A DNA stretch of 64,000 nucleotides from Trichoplusia ni (taxonomy: Eukaryota > Arthropoda > Insecta > Lepidoptera > Noctuidae), in the NCBI RefSeq assembly GCF_003590095.1, contig NC_039497.1:6630691-6694690 (forward strand), read 5' to 3'. Both the position numbers and the translations under genes were made by a program. Below are positions 1 through 10,624 of this stretch, in pieces; position 1 is the first letter of the stretch; the number at the start of each line of letters is the position of its first letter. The notes under the pieces were generated by a model. That model worked only from the letters and a program-made list of their open reading frames with translations, searched no databases and was not told the origin of the DNA.

Positions 1-220
1 TGTAGATTTAAAAGGTAGATAAGTAGGCATAATAACCCTACCCCAAATGTAAGTATATAAAGTAGTTTAATGCAGTAGTAGGTAGGTCGCATTATCACTT
101 GAATTAGAAGAGGTTTTATTTCTTCTTAGTCTCCAATATAATCTATGCTGATGTCAGATCCAATTGTCAAAAAACAGTGATAACATTTTGGACACTTTAC
201 TAACATGCTCAATTGATAAT

Positions 221-232
221 TTCTTAATTTAG
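221..232 (+). promoter_or_regulatory. Possible 3' splice site before the membrane-protein exon
   Basis: The sequence ttcttaatttag ends in AG after a pyrimidine-rich tract, and the frame stays open from base 234 to the ATG at 255. It would make 233-725 a terminal exon. The alternative is that this is 5' UTR of a single-exon gene. Confidence 0.35.
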
Positions 233-254
233 ACAGCAACCAGACTTAGTACCG

Positions 255-725
255 ATGAAGTGTGCCTCATCATCCAGTGTCGACAGTTTCATGAGCTCCC
301 AACGCTGCTCTCTGAAGCTGCGGTTCCTAGCCTTGGTTATCAATACTGGAGATCTCATTAATGAAAGAGCTACCTACACATTCACCGTGTCCCATGCCCT
401 CGTTGCTCCAGCCGCCCTAATCACGACATACGTCATGATCGGGACTTTCGTGATCTGCGGTATGAGAGGATACTACGCCTCCAAGTTTTTACAAGTCTAC
501 GGCCTGGTGACCTGCTGCAGTCTCCAAGGATCGTTAGCCTTAATGGTGTTTAGAGAGCTCCGGACTCACACCGCAACGACTGCGATTGTTCTGAATGGTT
601 TGCTCCCTATGTTTACGATTCTGTTGTTGCTATCCGATCTCGTGGTTGTTATGTTTTCGAATCGAGACCTGCCAGAAACACCTCGAGATTCCTTCGAAGA
701 ATCTCGAATGGATATGCATACCTAA
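255..725 (+). CDS. Small multi-pass membrane protein, family not recognised
   Basis: A 156-residue open frame, richer in GC than its surroundings. Three clear hydrophobic segments can be seen at about residues 46-70, 78-99 and 108-134, plus a short one near 22-30, so three or four membrane passes are likely. The N-terminus is Ser/Cys rich (KCASSSSVDSF) and the C-terminal 18 residues are charged and polar (DLPETPRDSFEES). An in-frame stop lies at 225-227. The frame is also open from a possible splice acceptor (ttcttaatttag, AG at 231-232), which would add QQPDLVP before the ATG. It is therefore either a complete single-exon gene starting at 255 or a terminal exon starting at 233. The size and the Cys-containing N-terminus recall insect four-pass (MARVEL-like) proteins, but that is a guess. 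If the c-opsin on the other strand continues to the left, this gene would be nested in one of its introns. That it is coding is fairly secure; its function is unknown. Confidence 0.7.
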   Translation: MKCASSSSVDSFMSSQRCSLKLRFLALVINTGDLINERATYTFTVSHALVAPAALITTYVMIGTFVICGMRGYYASKFLQVYGLVTCCSLQGSLALMVFRELRTHTATTAIVLNGLLPMFTILLLLSDLVVVMFSNRDLPETPRDSFEESRMDMHT

Positions 726-1363
726 TGTGTTCATCGTGTTATGCAGTTTTTGATACGCGAACGTGGATTTTGGAGAAATATTTTCTTGGAAGAACAGTTT
801 TGGGATGTTGCAATGTTGTTCTGGAATACAAATGAGATTACTTAAAACGAAGGGTTGGCATAGGTTTCGTGATGTTGATACTACAAATGCTGTAATTTAA
901 ATTTTAACTAGATTAGTTCGTGACTCGCAATCAGTTTCAAGTTATTTTCTGCTCAAAGTGCAATGATACTTATATTTGCTGTATTAGTTTCTCTGTTCTT
1001 TCTGATATGCTGCATACTGTTAAGTAGGACTCCCTCAATAGTTAATTTGTAACGTTATAACGCATAAAGCAGAGACCGAATATTTTAGGAAAAAATAATC
1101 TTAAAAAGATTAACGTGTTGTTGCTCCTGTATTTAAATTTTATGATATAAATCTAAAATTCAATTTATCGAATTTGGAAAGGTGATCTAAATCGAAATTT
1201 CATCATCGTAGGTATAACAAGGAGTTATATATTTTCCTTAATCACAATTTTCCTACATGGTGTGCACAGATTACACTCATAAATTACAACCAAGCACCCT
1301 TTTTGAGGGTGTGAGATTTTTATCAAAAAAATATATATTCGTCCTGTAGGTTACAAATATTTT

Positions 1364-1369
1364 AATAAA
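1364..1369 (+). terminator. Candidate polyadenylation signal AATAAA
   Basis: AATAAA about 640 bases after the stop codon of the membrane-protein gene. It is one of two candidates on this strand; the other is at 1580. Confidence 0.3.
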
Positions 1370-1579
1370 ACTGTTAAAGATTAAATTTTTAAGAGTTTTG
1401 AAATACGTGAAATAATATAATAATTATTCTAGTACTCATGATGCAAGCTTGGCTTACTTTGAAACTCGATTTCGTTGTGTGAGAGTTAAGTAAAATTATA
1501 ACAATATTTTACTATTCTATTGAAGCGAATTGTTTTTACACTGTTTTTTGTATACTTTGTCTGTCTTGTGATATTTACA

Positions 1580-1585
1580 AATAAA
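1580..1585 (+). terminator. Candidate polyadenylation signal AATAAA
   Basis: AATAAA followed by a T-rich stretch, about 855 bases after the stop codon at 723-725. The T-rich sequence downstream makes it a slightly better candidate than the one at 1364, but AATAAA is common by chance in such AT-rich DNA. Confidence 0.35.
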
Positions 1586-2670
1586 TTATTTTTATTTTAT
1601 GATGCCTTTACTGGAGTACTGTACTAGTTAAGGTTTGACCCCACAACTTGTGACTAGTAAGTTACTGGGAAAGAATCAGTTGCAGGACAACCTTATAATG
1701 GTTCCAATGTATGTAGTTTATTTTTGCGGGGGTTCACATGCACAAAAACACCGAGACTCAGAATAATCAATATATCAATTGAAAAGGTTTACTCTAAACT
1801 TGTGGCTGTGGAAGTGCGACAATACACTAAACCGCCTATCTCTCATCATCAGCTTATCTCAGTCCACGGCTGGCGTTTCCCATAGCTCTTCAAATCTCAA
1901 CCCGCATGCCTAGGCGTGGTGGTAATAGGCAAAACCTTCTATTCCTCTTCCACAACTGTAATTACAGGTACTACTTGAAGACGTAGCTTTAGATGCCTCG
2001 AAATTGTCGAATTGTTCGTTTAATTTTAAATGAGCATGCATTTTCTCTTCCTCTAGAACAATTAAATTATTTATTAATACACGTAACATGTAATATTAAT
2101 TTAGGCTCAGAATGTTTATTCTGGGAGGATCATTTTGGGTAAAAATTTAATTATTTTCCTCTAGCTCATTAAAACAAATTTCACTCGATTTTAAGAACAG
2201 GAATAAAGCGTTTTTTGTTGTTTTAATATGTTCAACGTATTAATATTCGTATTTATCTTCGAAATAGGGTTATTTTCATTGAATTAATTATTATGATCCT
2301 TATCGGATGAGACGGAAAAGAATGTGAGATGTTAGGTCGTATGCCTAAAAGAAATTTTGAGTCACCAACCGGAACCAACTAATCTATTCCAACGAAAAAC
2401 TGTTGAAGCCGTGGACGAAAGACGCTGCTCAAAGTCGTGTTTCGCTGTCTAGCTCCCAAATTTGTAATACATCTTACTTTTAGGGTTTATAATAGGCTGA
2501 AGTATTTTGTTGAACAATCAACATTCTTGCGATTCTTTAAAGAATGAGGTTGTTAAGTCAGAACTAGATTTGAAAGGTACAAGGGGAGAAGAGGAGCTTT
2601 ATTTGACCTCAAAGAAATACATATTTATGGTGGTTACAGTTCTAGTTCATACTACCAAATTACGTCTTAG

Positions 2671-2683
2671 TTTCTGCCATTCA
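2671..2683. repeat. Target-site duplication, SINE end copy
   Basis: TTTCTGCCATTCA, repeated exactly at 3065-3077 on the other side of the 5S-derived SINE. Confidence 0.85.
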
Positions 2684-3064
2684 TCATCATCGGCCTAGCC
2701 TTTTCCTAACTATGTTGGGGTCGGCTACCAGTCCAACCGGTTTCAGCTAAGTACCAGTGTTTTACAAGGAGCGACTGCCTATCTGACCTCCTCAACCCAG
2801 TTACCTGGGCAACACGATACCCCTTGGTTAGACTGGCTGTCAGACTTTTTTCAGCTTCTGACTATCTGTAACGACTGTCAAAGATGTAGGAATAACAGCC
2901 GGGACCTACAATTTAACGTGCCTTCCGAAACACGGAGGGACTCGTTATGACAAAGATGGTCACCCATCCACGGACCAATCGCGTCAAGCATAGCTTAACC
3001 TGTGATCGAATCACTTATGCGGTTATAGCTTAGCCACGAACTCCTCTTAGCCACGAGCTCCTCG
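2684..3064 (-). mobile_element. Full-length 5S-rRNA-derived SINE with 13-bp target-site duplication
   Basis: Read on the minus strand, the element starts near 3064 with a head in which a unit of about 20 bases is doubled (GAGGAGCTCGTGGCTAAG, then AGGAGTTCGTGGCTAAG). Next comes a 5S-like block: CGATCACAGGTTAAGC, later CGCG-TT-GTCC and GATGGGTGACC. The body follows, then the tail GACCCCAACATAG, AAAAGGCTAGG and (GATG)n. It is flanked by the perfect direct repeat TTTCTGCCATTCA at 2671-2683 and 3065-3077, the mark of target-primed insertion. It shares its body with the copies at 5778, 14252, 17212, 32735 and 56303. Confidence 0.85.
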
Positions 3065-3077
3065 TTTCTGCCATTCA
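3065..3077. repeat. Target-site duplication, second copy
   Basis: TTTCTGCCATTCA, identical to 2671-2683. Confidence 0.85.
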
Positions 3078-3599
3078 ATATTGTCTAATTTTATTCACAG
3101 AAATTTAATATATTCATTTTCTTAATTTTTTTTTCTAAGTCTCATCCTGTCTTTAAGTTTTAAAACCTTTTTCATGTTAATGACGTTTGCATGAAGGTTT
3201 CATGACAATCGAATTTGTTAAAACAACAGACCGTTTGTAATAGAATTTCAAATGATATGTTTATTTAGAATTTTCTTAGAAACAAAGACTTGTTAGATTG
3301 GATTCCGTTAGCTTTAAAAGACAAACAGTTAACGTCGAATTTAAAGGTAAATATCTTGCAACGGGAGAGGTCAAACTATTCACTATCCTATCTGTTTATT
3401 GAAAGGAACTTTATATGTAAGAGCTAAGGTCCATTTTTGTTTGCATTTTAAAGTTCAGTCCAGCAAAGTACATGCGATGTATTTGGCGAGAGGAATCACT
3501 CTCTATTTTATTTTGTATCTGTACAAGCTTTTAGTCTATTACAGTGAGGAAAAGTTAAAATCAAATAATTTTAACATTCTATATATAAATATTAATGTT

Positions 3600-3765
3600 C
3601 TGACGAGAAATTGTTGTTGCTGTGCAAACCGACTGTGTGAAGTGGCGTGTGTTCGATCCCCATATATGACAAATTTATTTGTGTCATTTATGACTGCTTG
3701 TTCTGAGTCTGGGTGTCTTAAATGCATGTGACTTGAGTGTTTGTAGAACCTAAATAAATTCCTTA
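3600..3765 (+). mobile_element. tRNA-derived SINE, degenerate copy
   Basis: A B-box-like GTGTTCGATCCCC is followed by the body typical of a common lepidopteran SINE (tctgggtgtctt.aatgcatgtgacttgagtgtttgtagaacc). The A-box region is eroded. Short open frames on both strands here are by-products of the repeat. Confidence 0.65.
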
Positions 3766-4124
3766 GTGCTGTAGTAGTTTTTAAAGAAAAAACTGTAATA
3801 TAATCACTTTGGCTTAATTTAAAGTCATGTGTCATTTTCCCACTGTTACGAAGCCAGCCAATGACGATTCTGTAGCCTTAAGGCATAGCCGTCTCGTCTA
3901 CTATTATTGCTTTGTCTGCTAAAAACCCTTGAAAAAACAGAATGACAAATTTTGAGTACTTAAACTAATACTAATATCTATTATCTAGTTAAGAATATTT
4001 TGTTAATGTAAACTATCTCTGTGAAACAAGAAAAACTGATTCAATTGCCAGGGTACAACTCTAATTGGAAATACATTTTAATAATTTTTTCGGTTTTAAA
4101 GATTAAAGGTACTACTCTCGTTAG

Positions 4125-4275
4125 GGTAGCGTAGATAAAAGGGAAATAGGGAACCTATGGGCTATGTCCGAGGCATCGCTGTTTGTCCGTTCTCGTCTCA
4201 TGAACCATGATAGCTAGACAGTTAAAATTTTCAGAGGTGATGTATTTCTGTTGAACTAATTTACGTAAGTTACGG
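4125..4275 (+). repeat. Degenerate interspersed repeat (catgaaccatgatagctagac family)
   Basis: Contains GTCCGTTCTCGTCTCATGAACC, then AGCTAGACAGTTAAAATTTTC and gatgtatttctgttg. Copies of the same family are recognisable at about 15360, 25925, 28555, 43430, 45785, 47440, 48345 and 58650. No coding capacity is visible and the class is unknown to me. Confidence 0.5.
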
Positions 4276-4504
4276 TAATGGATTTCTTTACTTCTCACTG
4301 ATCGTGTGTTTTGGTTTTTTTATCTGCGATTTGTTTATCTTCTAGCCAACTCTTGTTAAAGAACCCTCAGGTTGCGGCAGCCCAACTTGGTCTTGCCCGC
4401 TTTACTTTTTTAACATTTTCTTGTGATTCAACTTTTTCTTTAAAATGTTGTAGCAAGAACATATAAACAGCGTTGCTTTTAGTTAAGAATCTCAATAAAA
4501 AACT

Positions 4505-4645
4505 TATCATCTCTCTTTCACAGGTCGTGAGTTTGATTCCCACGTAAGAAAAATGATTGTGTGATGAGTACGATCATCTGTTCTCTGTTTGGATATAATT
4601 AATCATATTATGGATGTATCTAAAGATATAAAGGTATGTTTATCC
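4505..4645 (+). mobile_element. tRNA-derived SINE fragment (B-box end)
   Basis: ggtcgtgagtttgattcccac matches a tRNA B box and T arm. It is followed by a body similar to the element at 24530 (tttgtgtgatgagtacgatc, then tataaaggtatgtttatc). The A-box half is missing. Confidence 0.5.
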
Positions 4646-5339
4646 TTTGCAGTCCTCATAACATAAGCTTTGCTATGTTTGAGATTAGATAGCGTTGCGC
4701 GTTCTGCCTTACAGAACCTTGTTTGGATCCATACATTCCTTGATAAACCTATTGAATATTTGAAACAACAGACATTTGTGTTCATACAAGCATATTGTTA
4801 TTCAATATTGACAGGAACTACATATTGTATTCAGCTTGAAGGAGATATATCGTATCGAATAATAGTATTATTCTGATATCTTGTCTGTTCAATATCCTTG
4901 TTTTCTATATGCATGTAAAGATGAGAAATAAGAAAATTTATAGGTATTCTACTCTGACCAGTCGGCTATACATGCATTATGAGTTTTACGACCTTATACA
5001 AGAGTCTAGAGTGACTTAAAGTAATATTTATGGAGTTTCAGAACTCTCTTTTACATCTTGAATTTATCACTTTAAGAGGTAGCGTTTGTCCGCGAAAAAG
5101 TTTTCAAAATCGATCGACCAGTCTACTATTTTTAATCTACGATATTGATTCAAGTGTAGAAAGTATCGATCTATTCACCTCGGGGACTTAGATTAAATAG
5201 CCTCTCCATTCTGAATTGTTTCTAAATAAAACAAGTGAGCAGTACATAAAGTACATGATTCTAAATTCCTCTTTTTTTCGAAGCCATAGTAACTGACTTA
5301 ACCAAACTGATACTATGTAAGCGACAGTTTGTGAGTGTG

Positions 5340-5525
5340 TTTGTTGCATTTCAGCCGAGTGGTAGAGGTCACCACACCAATTTCACTGAGCGCTACGTAG
5401 GGCAAACATTTGCGTGATCCACGAATGCTTGTCCTAGACTGGGGGTCTTTGCGCATGAGACTTGAATGTTTGTGAAACCCCCGCGATACAAAAATTAAAT
5501 TCCTGAAAGTGAGAGTCGTTAAAGA
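5340..5525 (+). mobile_element. tRNA-derived SINE, degenerate copy
   Basis: An A-box-like cagccgagtggtagagg is followed by the lepidopteran SINE body (cgaatgcttgtcctagactgggggtctttg, then gacttgaatgtttgtgaaacccccgcg). The B box is largely lost. Confidence 0.6.
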
Positions 5526-5777
5526 TAAACAAAAAACAAAGTAAAGTAGCAAAAATATTATTTTACGGCTAGAAACAATAGTACATACGCAATATTCTAC
5601 GTACACTTTTTAATATCTTTTTTTTGTCATTTGACAAACGGTTGATATTAAAAACTGTCAAGTGAACACAACCGCCTCATTGCAGGTTTTACTCACGCAC
5701 GAAGGTTTCTTACAATATCTATAATAACGTGGTCTGCTTTATAAGAGCCTTTTTATGTTTATTCTTACCCGTTTTAT

Positions 5778-6104
5778 GCTATAACTGCATAAGTAAATCG
5801 ATCACAGGTTAAGCTACGCTTGAGGCGGTTTGTCCGTAGATGGGTGACCATCTTTGACATAACAAGTTCCCCCGTGTTTCGCAAGGCATGTTAAATTGTG
5901 GGTCCCGGCTGTTATACTTACATCTTTGACAGTAGTTACAGGTAGTCAGAAGCTTGAAAGTCTGACCACCAGTCTAACTAGGGGGTATCGTGTTGCCCAG
6001 GTAACTGGGTTGGTCAGTCACTCCTTGTAAAACACTGGTACTTAGCTGAATCCGGTTAGATTGGAAGCCGACCCCAACAGTTGGGAAAAGGCTAGGTCGA
6101 TAAT
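5778..6104 (+). mobile_element. 5S-rRNA-derived SINE
   Basis: The 5S-like block starts near 5797 (aaatcgatcacaggttaagc), followed by the body and a tail with CCCAACAGTTGGG (6073-6085), then AAAAGGCTAGG. It is truncated relative to the 2684 copy by loss of the doubled head. It lies about 100 bases before a LINE fragment in the same orientation, an arrangement repeated near 56.3-56.9 kb. Confidence 0.8.
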
Positions 6105-6209
6105 GTTACAGTGGTTACAGAAATTCATGAACTCATAAACAGAGTTGTCACGGTGCACGATATCACGGTACGGCCTGGTAACCGAGTCACAGATAGCGAG
6201 GTCTTAGCA

Positions 6210-6510
6210 ATTAGGTCCCATGGTATGGGCATGTTAGAAAAAAAAGAAAGAAAAAACATTAAGTCAGCACGGACACAGAGACAACCATGCATCCATGTTG
6301 AGGAAGACGTTGAGTATGGGTGTGGATGGCATAGGGGATAATAATCGGACGACCAAGGAAACGAGGGATGGATTCTGTAAAAGACGATATGGCTGCAAAG
6401 ACCGTTTCTTGTGAGATGACGTCAGATAGGAAGGTATGGAAGAAGAAGATATATTGAGCCGACCCCAAATAATAATTGGGATAACAGCAGGGGAATGGTG
6501 ATGATGGGAA
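6210..6510 (+). mobile_element. LINE (RTE-like) 3' end with remnant of ORF2 C-terminus
   Basis: Short frame segments read PWYGHVRKK near 6219, LRKTLSMGVDG near 6300, and GRPRKRGMDSVKDDMAAK followed by SDRKVWKKK up to a stop at 6455-6457. This W-GHV, GRP-KRW, VKDDM, DR-VWKKK series is the end of a reverse-transcriptase protein found in many arthropod non-LTR elements. Frameshifts separate the segments, so the copy is dead. The 3' UTR has a CCCAA..TTGGG hairpin (6464-6480) and a GATG tail. Assignment to the RTE group is by general resemblance. Confidence 0.7.
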
Positions 6511-6645
6511 CACAACCCTATAACACGAGTCGTGTGTTTGAAGTCGTCAAAATGATTTAATGAAAAATAAATATAATGTGAAATGTCACAAGATACTTTA
6601 AAAAACACTAGTAGCTGTAGGCATTCCCTTTGTAATCTAAAGCCA

Positions 6646-6688
6646 GTTTAAAAAAATGAGTTTTTAGAACAAACTCATTTTTTTAAAC
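6646..6688. repeat. Perfect 18-bp inverted repeat (hairpin)
   Basis: Arms GTTTAAAAAAATGAGTTT (6646-6663) and AAACTCATTTTTTTAAAC (6671-6688) are exact reverse complements around the 7-base loop TTAGAAC. It is AT-rich, so a MITE remnant or a cruciform-prone sequence is more likely than a processed small RNA. Confidence 0.8.
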
Positions 6689-7270
6689 AACTCATTAATT
6701 TCAGTTGTTTTGAAAATCGAGTTTGTGGGCAGAAGTGGTTCCATGGGCAGAAGGCGTTACCCGGAGATTATTTACATTTTATTAAAAAAAAAATCAAATC
6801 CGCGTTGAGTTTTATTCAGTAAAATTCTGCGACTCCTTTCCACTCAAGTTAAATTGGGAGGAGTCATTTTACGATTTCCATCCGGGAAAAAGGATTTCAG
6901 ACCTCAACAAACAATTTTACTGGCAACACAGTATTTTATAGTCAGACTGGAAATGTATTCGGTTGAAACAAGTCTATAAACTCTAAGGGTAAATAAACTT
7001 AAAATGTCGAAGGATGACGGACCATTAACCAAATACTTGACAAACTTTCTGCGATCATTACGCACAGATTTATTCGAAAACTTTAAGGGTAATGGTTTCA
7101 AACTAGAACGAGTATAGTAACATGTGGAATTTAGTACTTTTCAGCTAAGCCTCAGCTCTTACAAGTTACATCGGTATAAAATACTAGTAGAAACAGTGGC
7201 ACGACTACATCAAGAATAATGACAAAGAAAATTCTACTTTACACCATTGACATAACATAATTAAAATGTA
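6689..7270. other. Gene-free stretch
   Basis: AT-rich with no convincing reading frame and no recognised repeat. Confidence 0.4.
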
Positions 7271-7359
7271 CTGAACGATTATCGGCCAAGGTAGCTAGTA
7301 TCGCAAGACACCAGCCAGGTTTTTGTGACACATTATAATATAGCCAACACAGATGAACT

Positions 7360-7600
7360 CTCTGTTTCCTTATTCTCATAACCCAATGAGACGGCAATAC
7401 GACCGGAGAGAGATCAGGCGTGAGTTCTTTCTCTTTTTCATGAAATAAAGGTTAAGTGAGCTGATGGATCGCCCGATGTCAAGCGATTACCGCTGCCCAT
7501 GGATACTCGTAACATGAGAGGAGCCTCGAGTGCATTGCTGGTCTTTAAAGGTTTAAAGGTCGTATTAGTTCGGAAAACCGCGAGCGACGGATCAGTCATT
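7360..7600 (+). repeat. Lepidopteran interspersed repeat fragment (GATGGATCGCCCGATG family)
   Basis: Contains ATTCTCATAACCCAATGAGACGG, CGACCGGAGAGAGATCAGGCG, GAGCTGATGGATCGCCCGATG and CCGCTGCCCATGGATACTCG, a set of phrases I recognise from many lepidopteran genomes as part of a dispersed repeat. There is no intact frame. Confidence 0.55.
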
Positions 7601-8324
7601 CTTTTTCTAAAACGCATATGACATTCGAAAAATCGGTCCGCAATGGTATCGAACTTGAAATTGTTGACTTTTCAGGCCTGTGCTGTCCTTTCTTACCACT
7701 AGACTACCACAGCTTCTAAGATCTTTGAAAAAATCTTTCAAGAACACACATTTTGGGCTTAATTGTACATACTAAGCAACGTAGTGACTATACAAACTTG
7801 TCTGGCCTCAACAGTATTAAATAGAGGAGTAATCTTACAAAGACCTCAACTAACGATAGTGACAATGGTCCTTTAAGATCGATATACAGTTTATTGAACC
7901 TTTAAAGGACTATTTTCAAGTTGATGATACCTAGTTGCTACAGTACCAAGTTGATAATAGGTAAATAATTTGACATTGAGGTCTTTCTACATAGTGGTAG
8001 TGGTACATTGAATATTTGTCGATACCTACGAGTATATTGTTATGAAACGTTGTATGGCGACAATTTTTCTTACAACTTGTTGGAAACGACGCCGACGTCA
8101 CTCTTTGCGTTAGCTGGTTTTATCTAATTATATATTTCTTATATTTAAAAATAGAATACTTACGTGTTATTTTTGAGCGAAATATATTTAGCTATCAGCA
8201 GCTGTTATAATCACAGTATGTTCACATAAACGTTTATGATTATTGTAGGCTGATATAATTAATAAGTCATATTTCATTACGGCTTTACATTAAGCTGAGG
8301 TCACACCGCTAGCGATTGAGGTAG

Positions 8325-8475
8325 CTATCGCTTAACCTCTTTTTTAACTGACTTCAAAAAGGTGGTAAAATTCAATACTTCTGTATTTTATATGTTTGTT
8401 ACCTCAAACTTTGTGCTGGATGTACCGATTTTGTTGATAATTTTTGCACTTAACGTGAAATAGTAGCTGTCATTT
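8325..8475 (+). repeat. Degenerate repeat (aactgacttcaaaaagg family)
   Basis: Starts ttttttaactgacttcaaaaaggtgg, then a T-rich run and ttacctcaaactt..ctggatgtaccgattttgttgat. Members also lie near 11305, 29750, 33515 (minus), 39350 (minus) and 59785. No coding capacity is seen. Confidence 0.55.
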
Positions 8476-8654
8476 GATCTTAAGAAAATTTCATTGAAAT
8501 AGCTCACAATTTTTTAATTTGAAATCAGTTGTATGTTTTTGTAGTTAAAACAATATTATTTTACAGATTGCCTACCTCTACCTCTACCAGTTAAAATCGA
8601 TACTGCACATTGTAAGCGCAGTTGTTGAGAGTCGCCATATTCTATATAAATAAT

Positions 8655-8825
8655 ATGGGAACTTTCTTGGCCGGCCAAGGAAGCTGCGGCGAGAGGGTCT
8701 TAACGCTTACCGCATGGTTCTATGTGGCCCAAAAGAGAATCGTGGAAGGGGAGACGTGTTAAGACGTGGAGGGGGACATTTGGGGGAGGCTTTTGCCCAG
8801 CAGTGGGACACAGTGGTCGAATTTC
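8655..8825 (+). mobile_element. LINE 3' fragment with ORF2 C-terminal remnant
   Basis: One frame reads GGHLGEAFAQQWDTVVE, matching the LGEAYVQQW ending of the element at 31768. A CpG-rich segment upstream (ggccggccaaggaagctgcggcgagag) belongs to the same unit. It is truncated and broken. Confidence 0.5.
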
Positions 8826-9399
8826 TTTCATCACTGTAATAATGTTACTTATTATGAGAGATGATAATTGTTAAAAAAAAGCGAGAACTATGCTTGCTAC
8901 ACGTGTATGCTCGCTACCTCGCCAGCCGACAGTGTGACCGACGCTTAATTCATAGAGTAATTACTAAATGTTGAATTAATTAAACTGTTAATATTAATTG
9001 TGATTGGCGAGTGTTTTGTTATTTAATTAGGTAAACATTACAACAATAGATTCAATTGTAATTTGTTGAAAGAATTGCCTGCATAACTTTATTGTAACAT
9101 TTTTCATAAAACAAAAAAACAGTGTCGTAGTCATATGTATTTTTTCATTTATTTCGGAATTATCTTTGATTTCGTGATGAGTGTTTGTTTTTCCATCCCT
9201 TCTATTAATGTTTTAGATTATTATGATTAAATACTTTAAGAAGTACGAATATGTTTTTCATTCACTTTTCTTTTACCTTGTTAAATAAAAAACATTACCT
9301 CAAAAACTCTTTAACTTTATTATCGTTCAGCCACTTGTATCAATAGCTATACGACAAAATTTATTTACCGTCCAGTGTAATAAAATATTAGGTAGGTTA

Positions 9400-9610
9400 C
9401 TATAATGAGATGTATTGCCTTTCCACCATGTTGGATCTGTCCCAACCTTCATAGCCGGATACCGTAAATTCATAATTCATGGACTCCCTACATACTGGGC
9501 CAGCCCTATACCCACTTGTGGTAAAACTGTCTATTGAGGAAGCGAGATGGGGCTCTATATTAAGGGTAGTGTTGTCTTGCTCCCACAACGACAAGAATGT
9601 TTTAAGTACT
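9400..9610. other. Higher-complexity block of unknown origin
   Basis: More GC than the flanks and open on the minus strand over about 60 codons, but with no ATG-led coding signature or known motif that I can see. It could be a degraded transposon segment. Confidence 0.25.
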
Positions 9611-9724
9611 TAGTAAGGGTCCAGGTAACTGGTAATAAATTCATGTGGATTTGATATGGTATGATATATTAATGGAGATAATATTCACGCATGAGTTTCC
9701 GTATTCGCAAATATATATTTTAAT

Positions 9725-9905
9725 TGTGGCCAGCCGGCTCCCCACGCTGCCAATTGAAAATGATTCCACTTGTTCATAAAATCGGGATACACACTATCTT
9801 ATGTGTTAATCTAGGTAATAAACTATCTGTGTACCAAATTTGAAAGAGAAATAAACATCCATCCATTCAAACGAATTTTTAACGTTTATAATTTTTGTAT
9901 GATTT
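9725..9905 (+). repeat. Degenerate lepidopteran repeat (aaactatctgtgtaccaaattt family)
   Basis: Carries atacacactatcttatgtgttaatc..gtaataaactatctgtgtaccaaattt, gaaagagaaataaacatccatcc and tttataattttt. The same phrases recur at 42480 and 55540. Confidence 0.55.
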
Positions 9906-10615
9906 GCTTTGATCATACCTTTATACAACATGTTTGTGCAGTATACATCACTCTGTATGAATACTGGCATAATGACGAATTAGAGCACAAACGAACACAC
10001 AAGAATTCATTGAAAGAGACAATGACGTGCAGGCCCCGTTTTACTTCAAAATGGGCCTTCAGTAACATTAGTACTAGATAATTGTAAAAAGCCGTTGCAT
10101 CTATAAATTGTTAAAATAATGGGAGAATGAATAACATATGTCATCAAGTCGTATATTTGTAATTTTAGTGCTTTTTTGTCATCTAAACTATTCTAAACGT
10201 CAGGAAAGTAAAATATTCTGCAGCAGACAACCGCGTTTCAAAACTCTACAAAAAGTTTCAAGCTATATGCCGGCAAACACGTTTTATTCACTTTAGTACA
10301 TTGTTTACGTTACAATTTGATGTTTGACTCAAATACGTAGTTTTTAGTTCAAACATGTTTAATCGTTTTAAAGTTTGTCGAACGTTCACGTGTTTGTCAC
10401 TCATCAGGAGGAGTTTGATTAAATTTTTACTGTTGCTGTGTTTTACATTTTTCATTGGGTTGCTGGACCGTTTTAAGGACATTAAAACGATTAATGTTTG
10501 GACTGTTGGAGTGAATGCCTTATATCCATAGGAAAAATAACACAACTATAGCAATCAAAGTTGTGTAGGAAACTATTATAAAAATATAAATAGATTTAAA
10601 AAAGTTTTTAATTGT
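9906..10615. other. Gene-free stretch
   Basis: Short frames occur on both strands but none has coding character. No repeat was recognised. Confidence 0.35.
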
Positions 10616-10624
10616 CACTCGATT

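Larger units (their letters stand above)
726..2670. other. Probable 3' UTR, then gene-free DNA
   Basis: No coding region is visible. The first 650-860 bases are probably the 3' UTR of the upstream gene. Around 1735-1775 is a short stretch (cacatgcacaaaaacaccgag) typical of a degraded tRNA-SINE body on the minus strand. The rest is AT-rich without clear structure. Confidence 0.4.
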
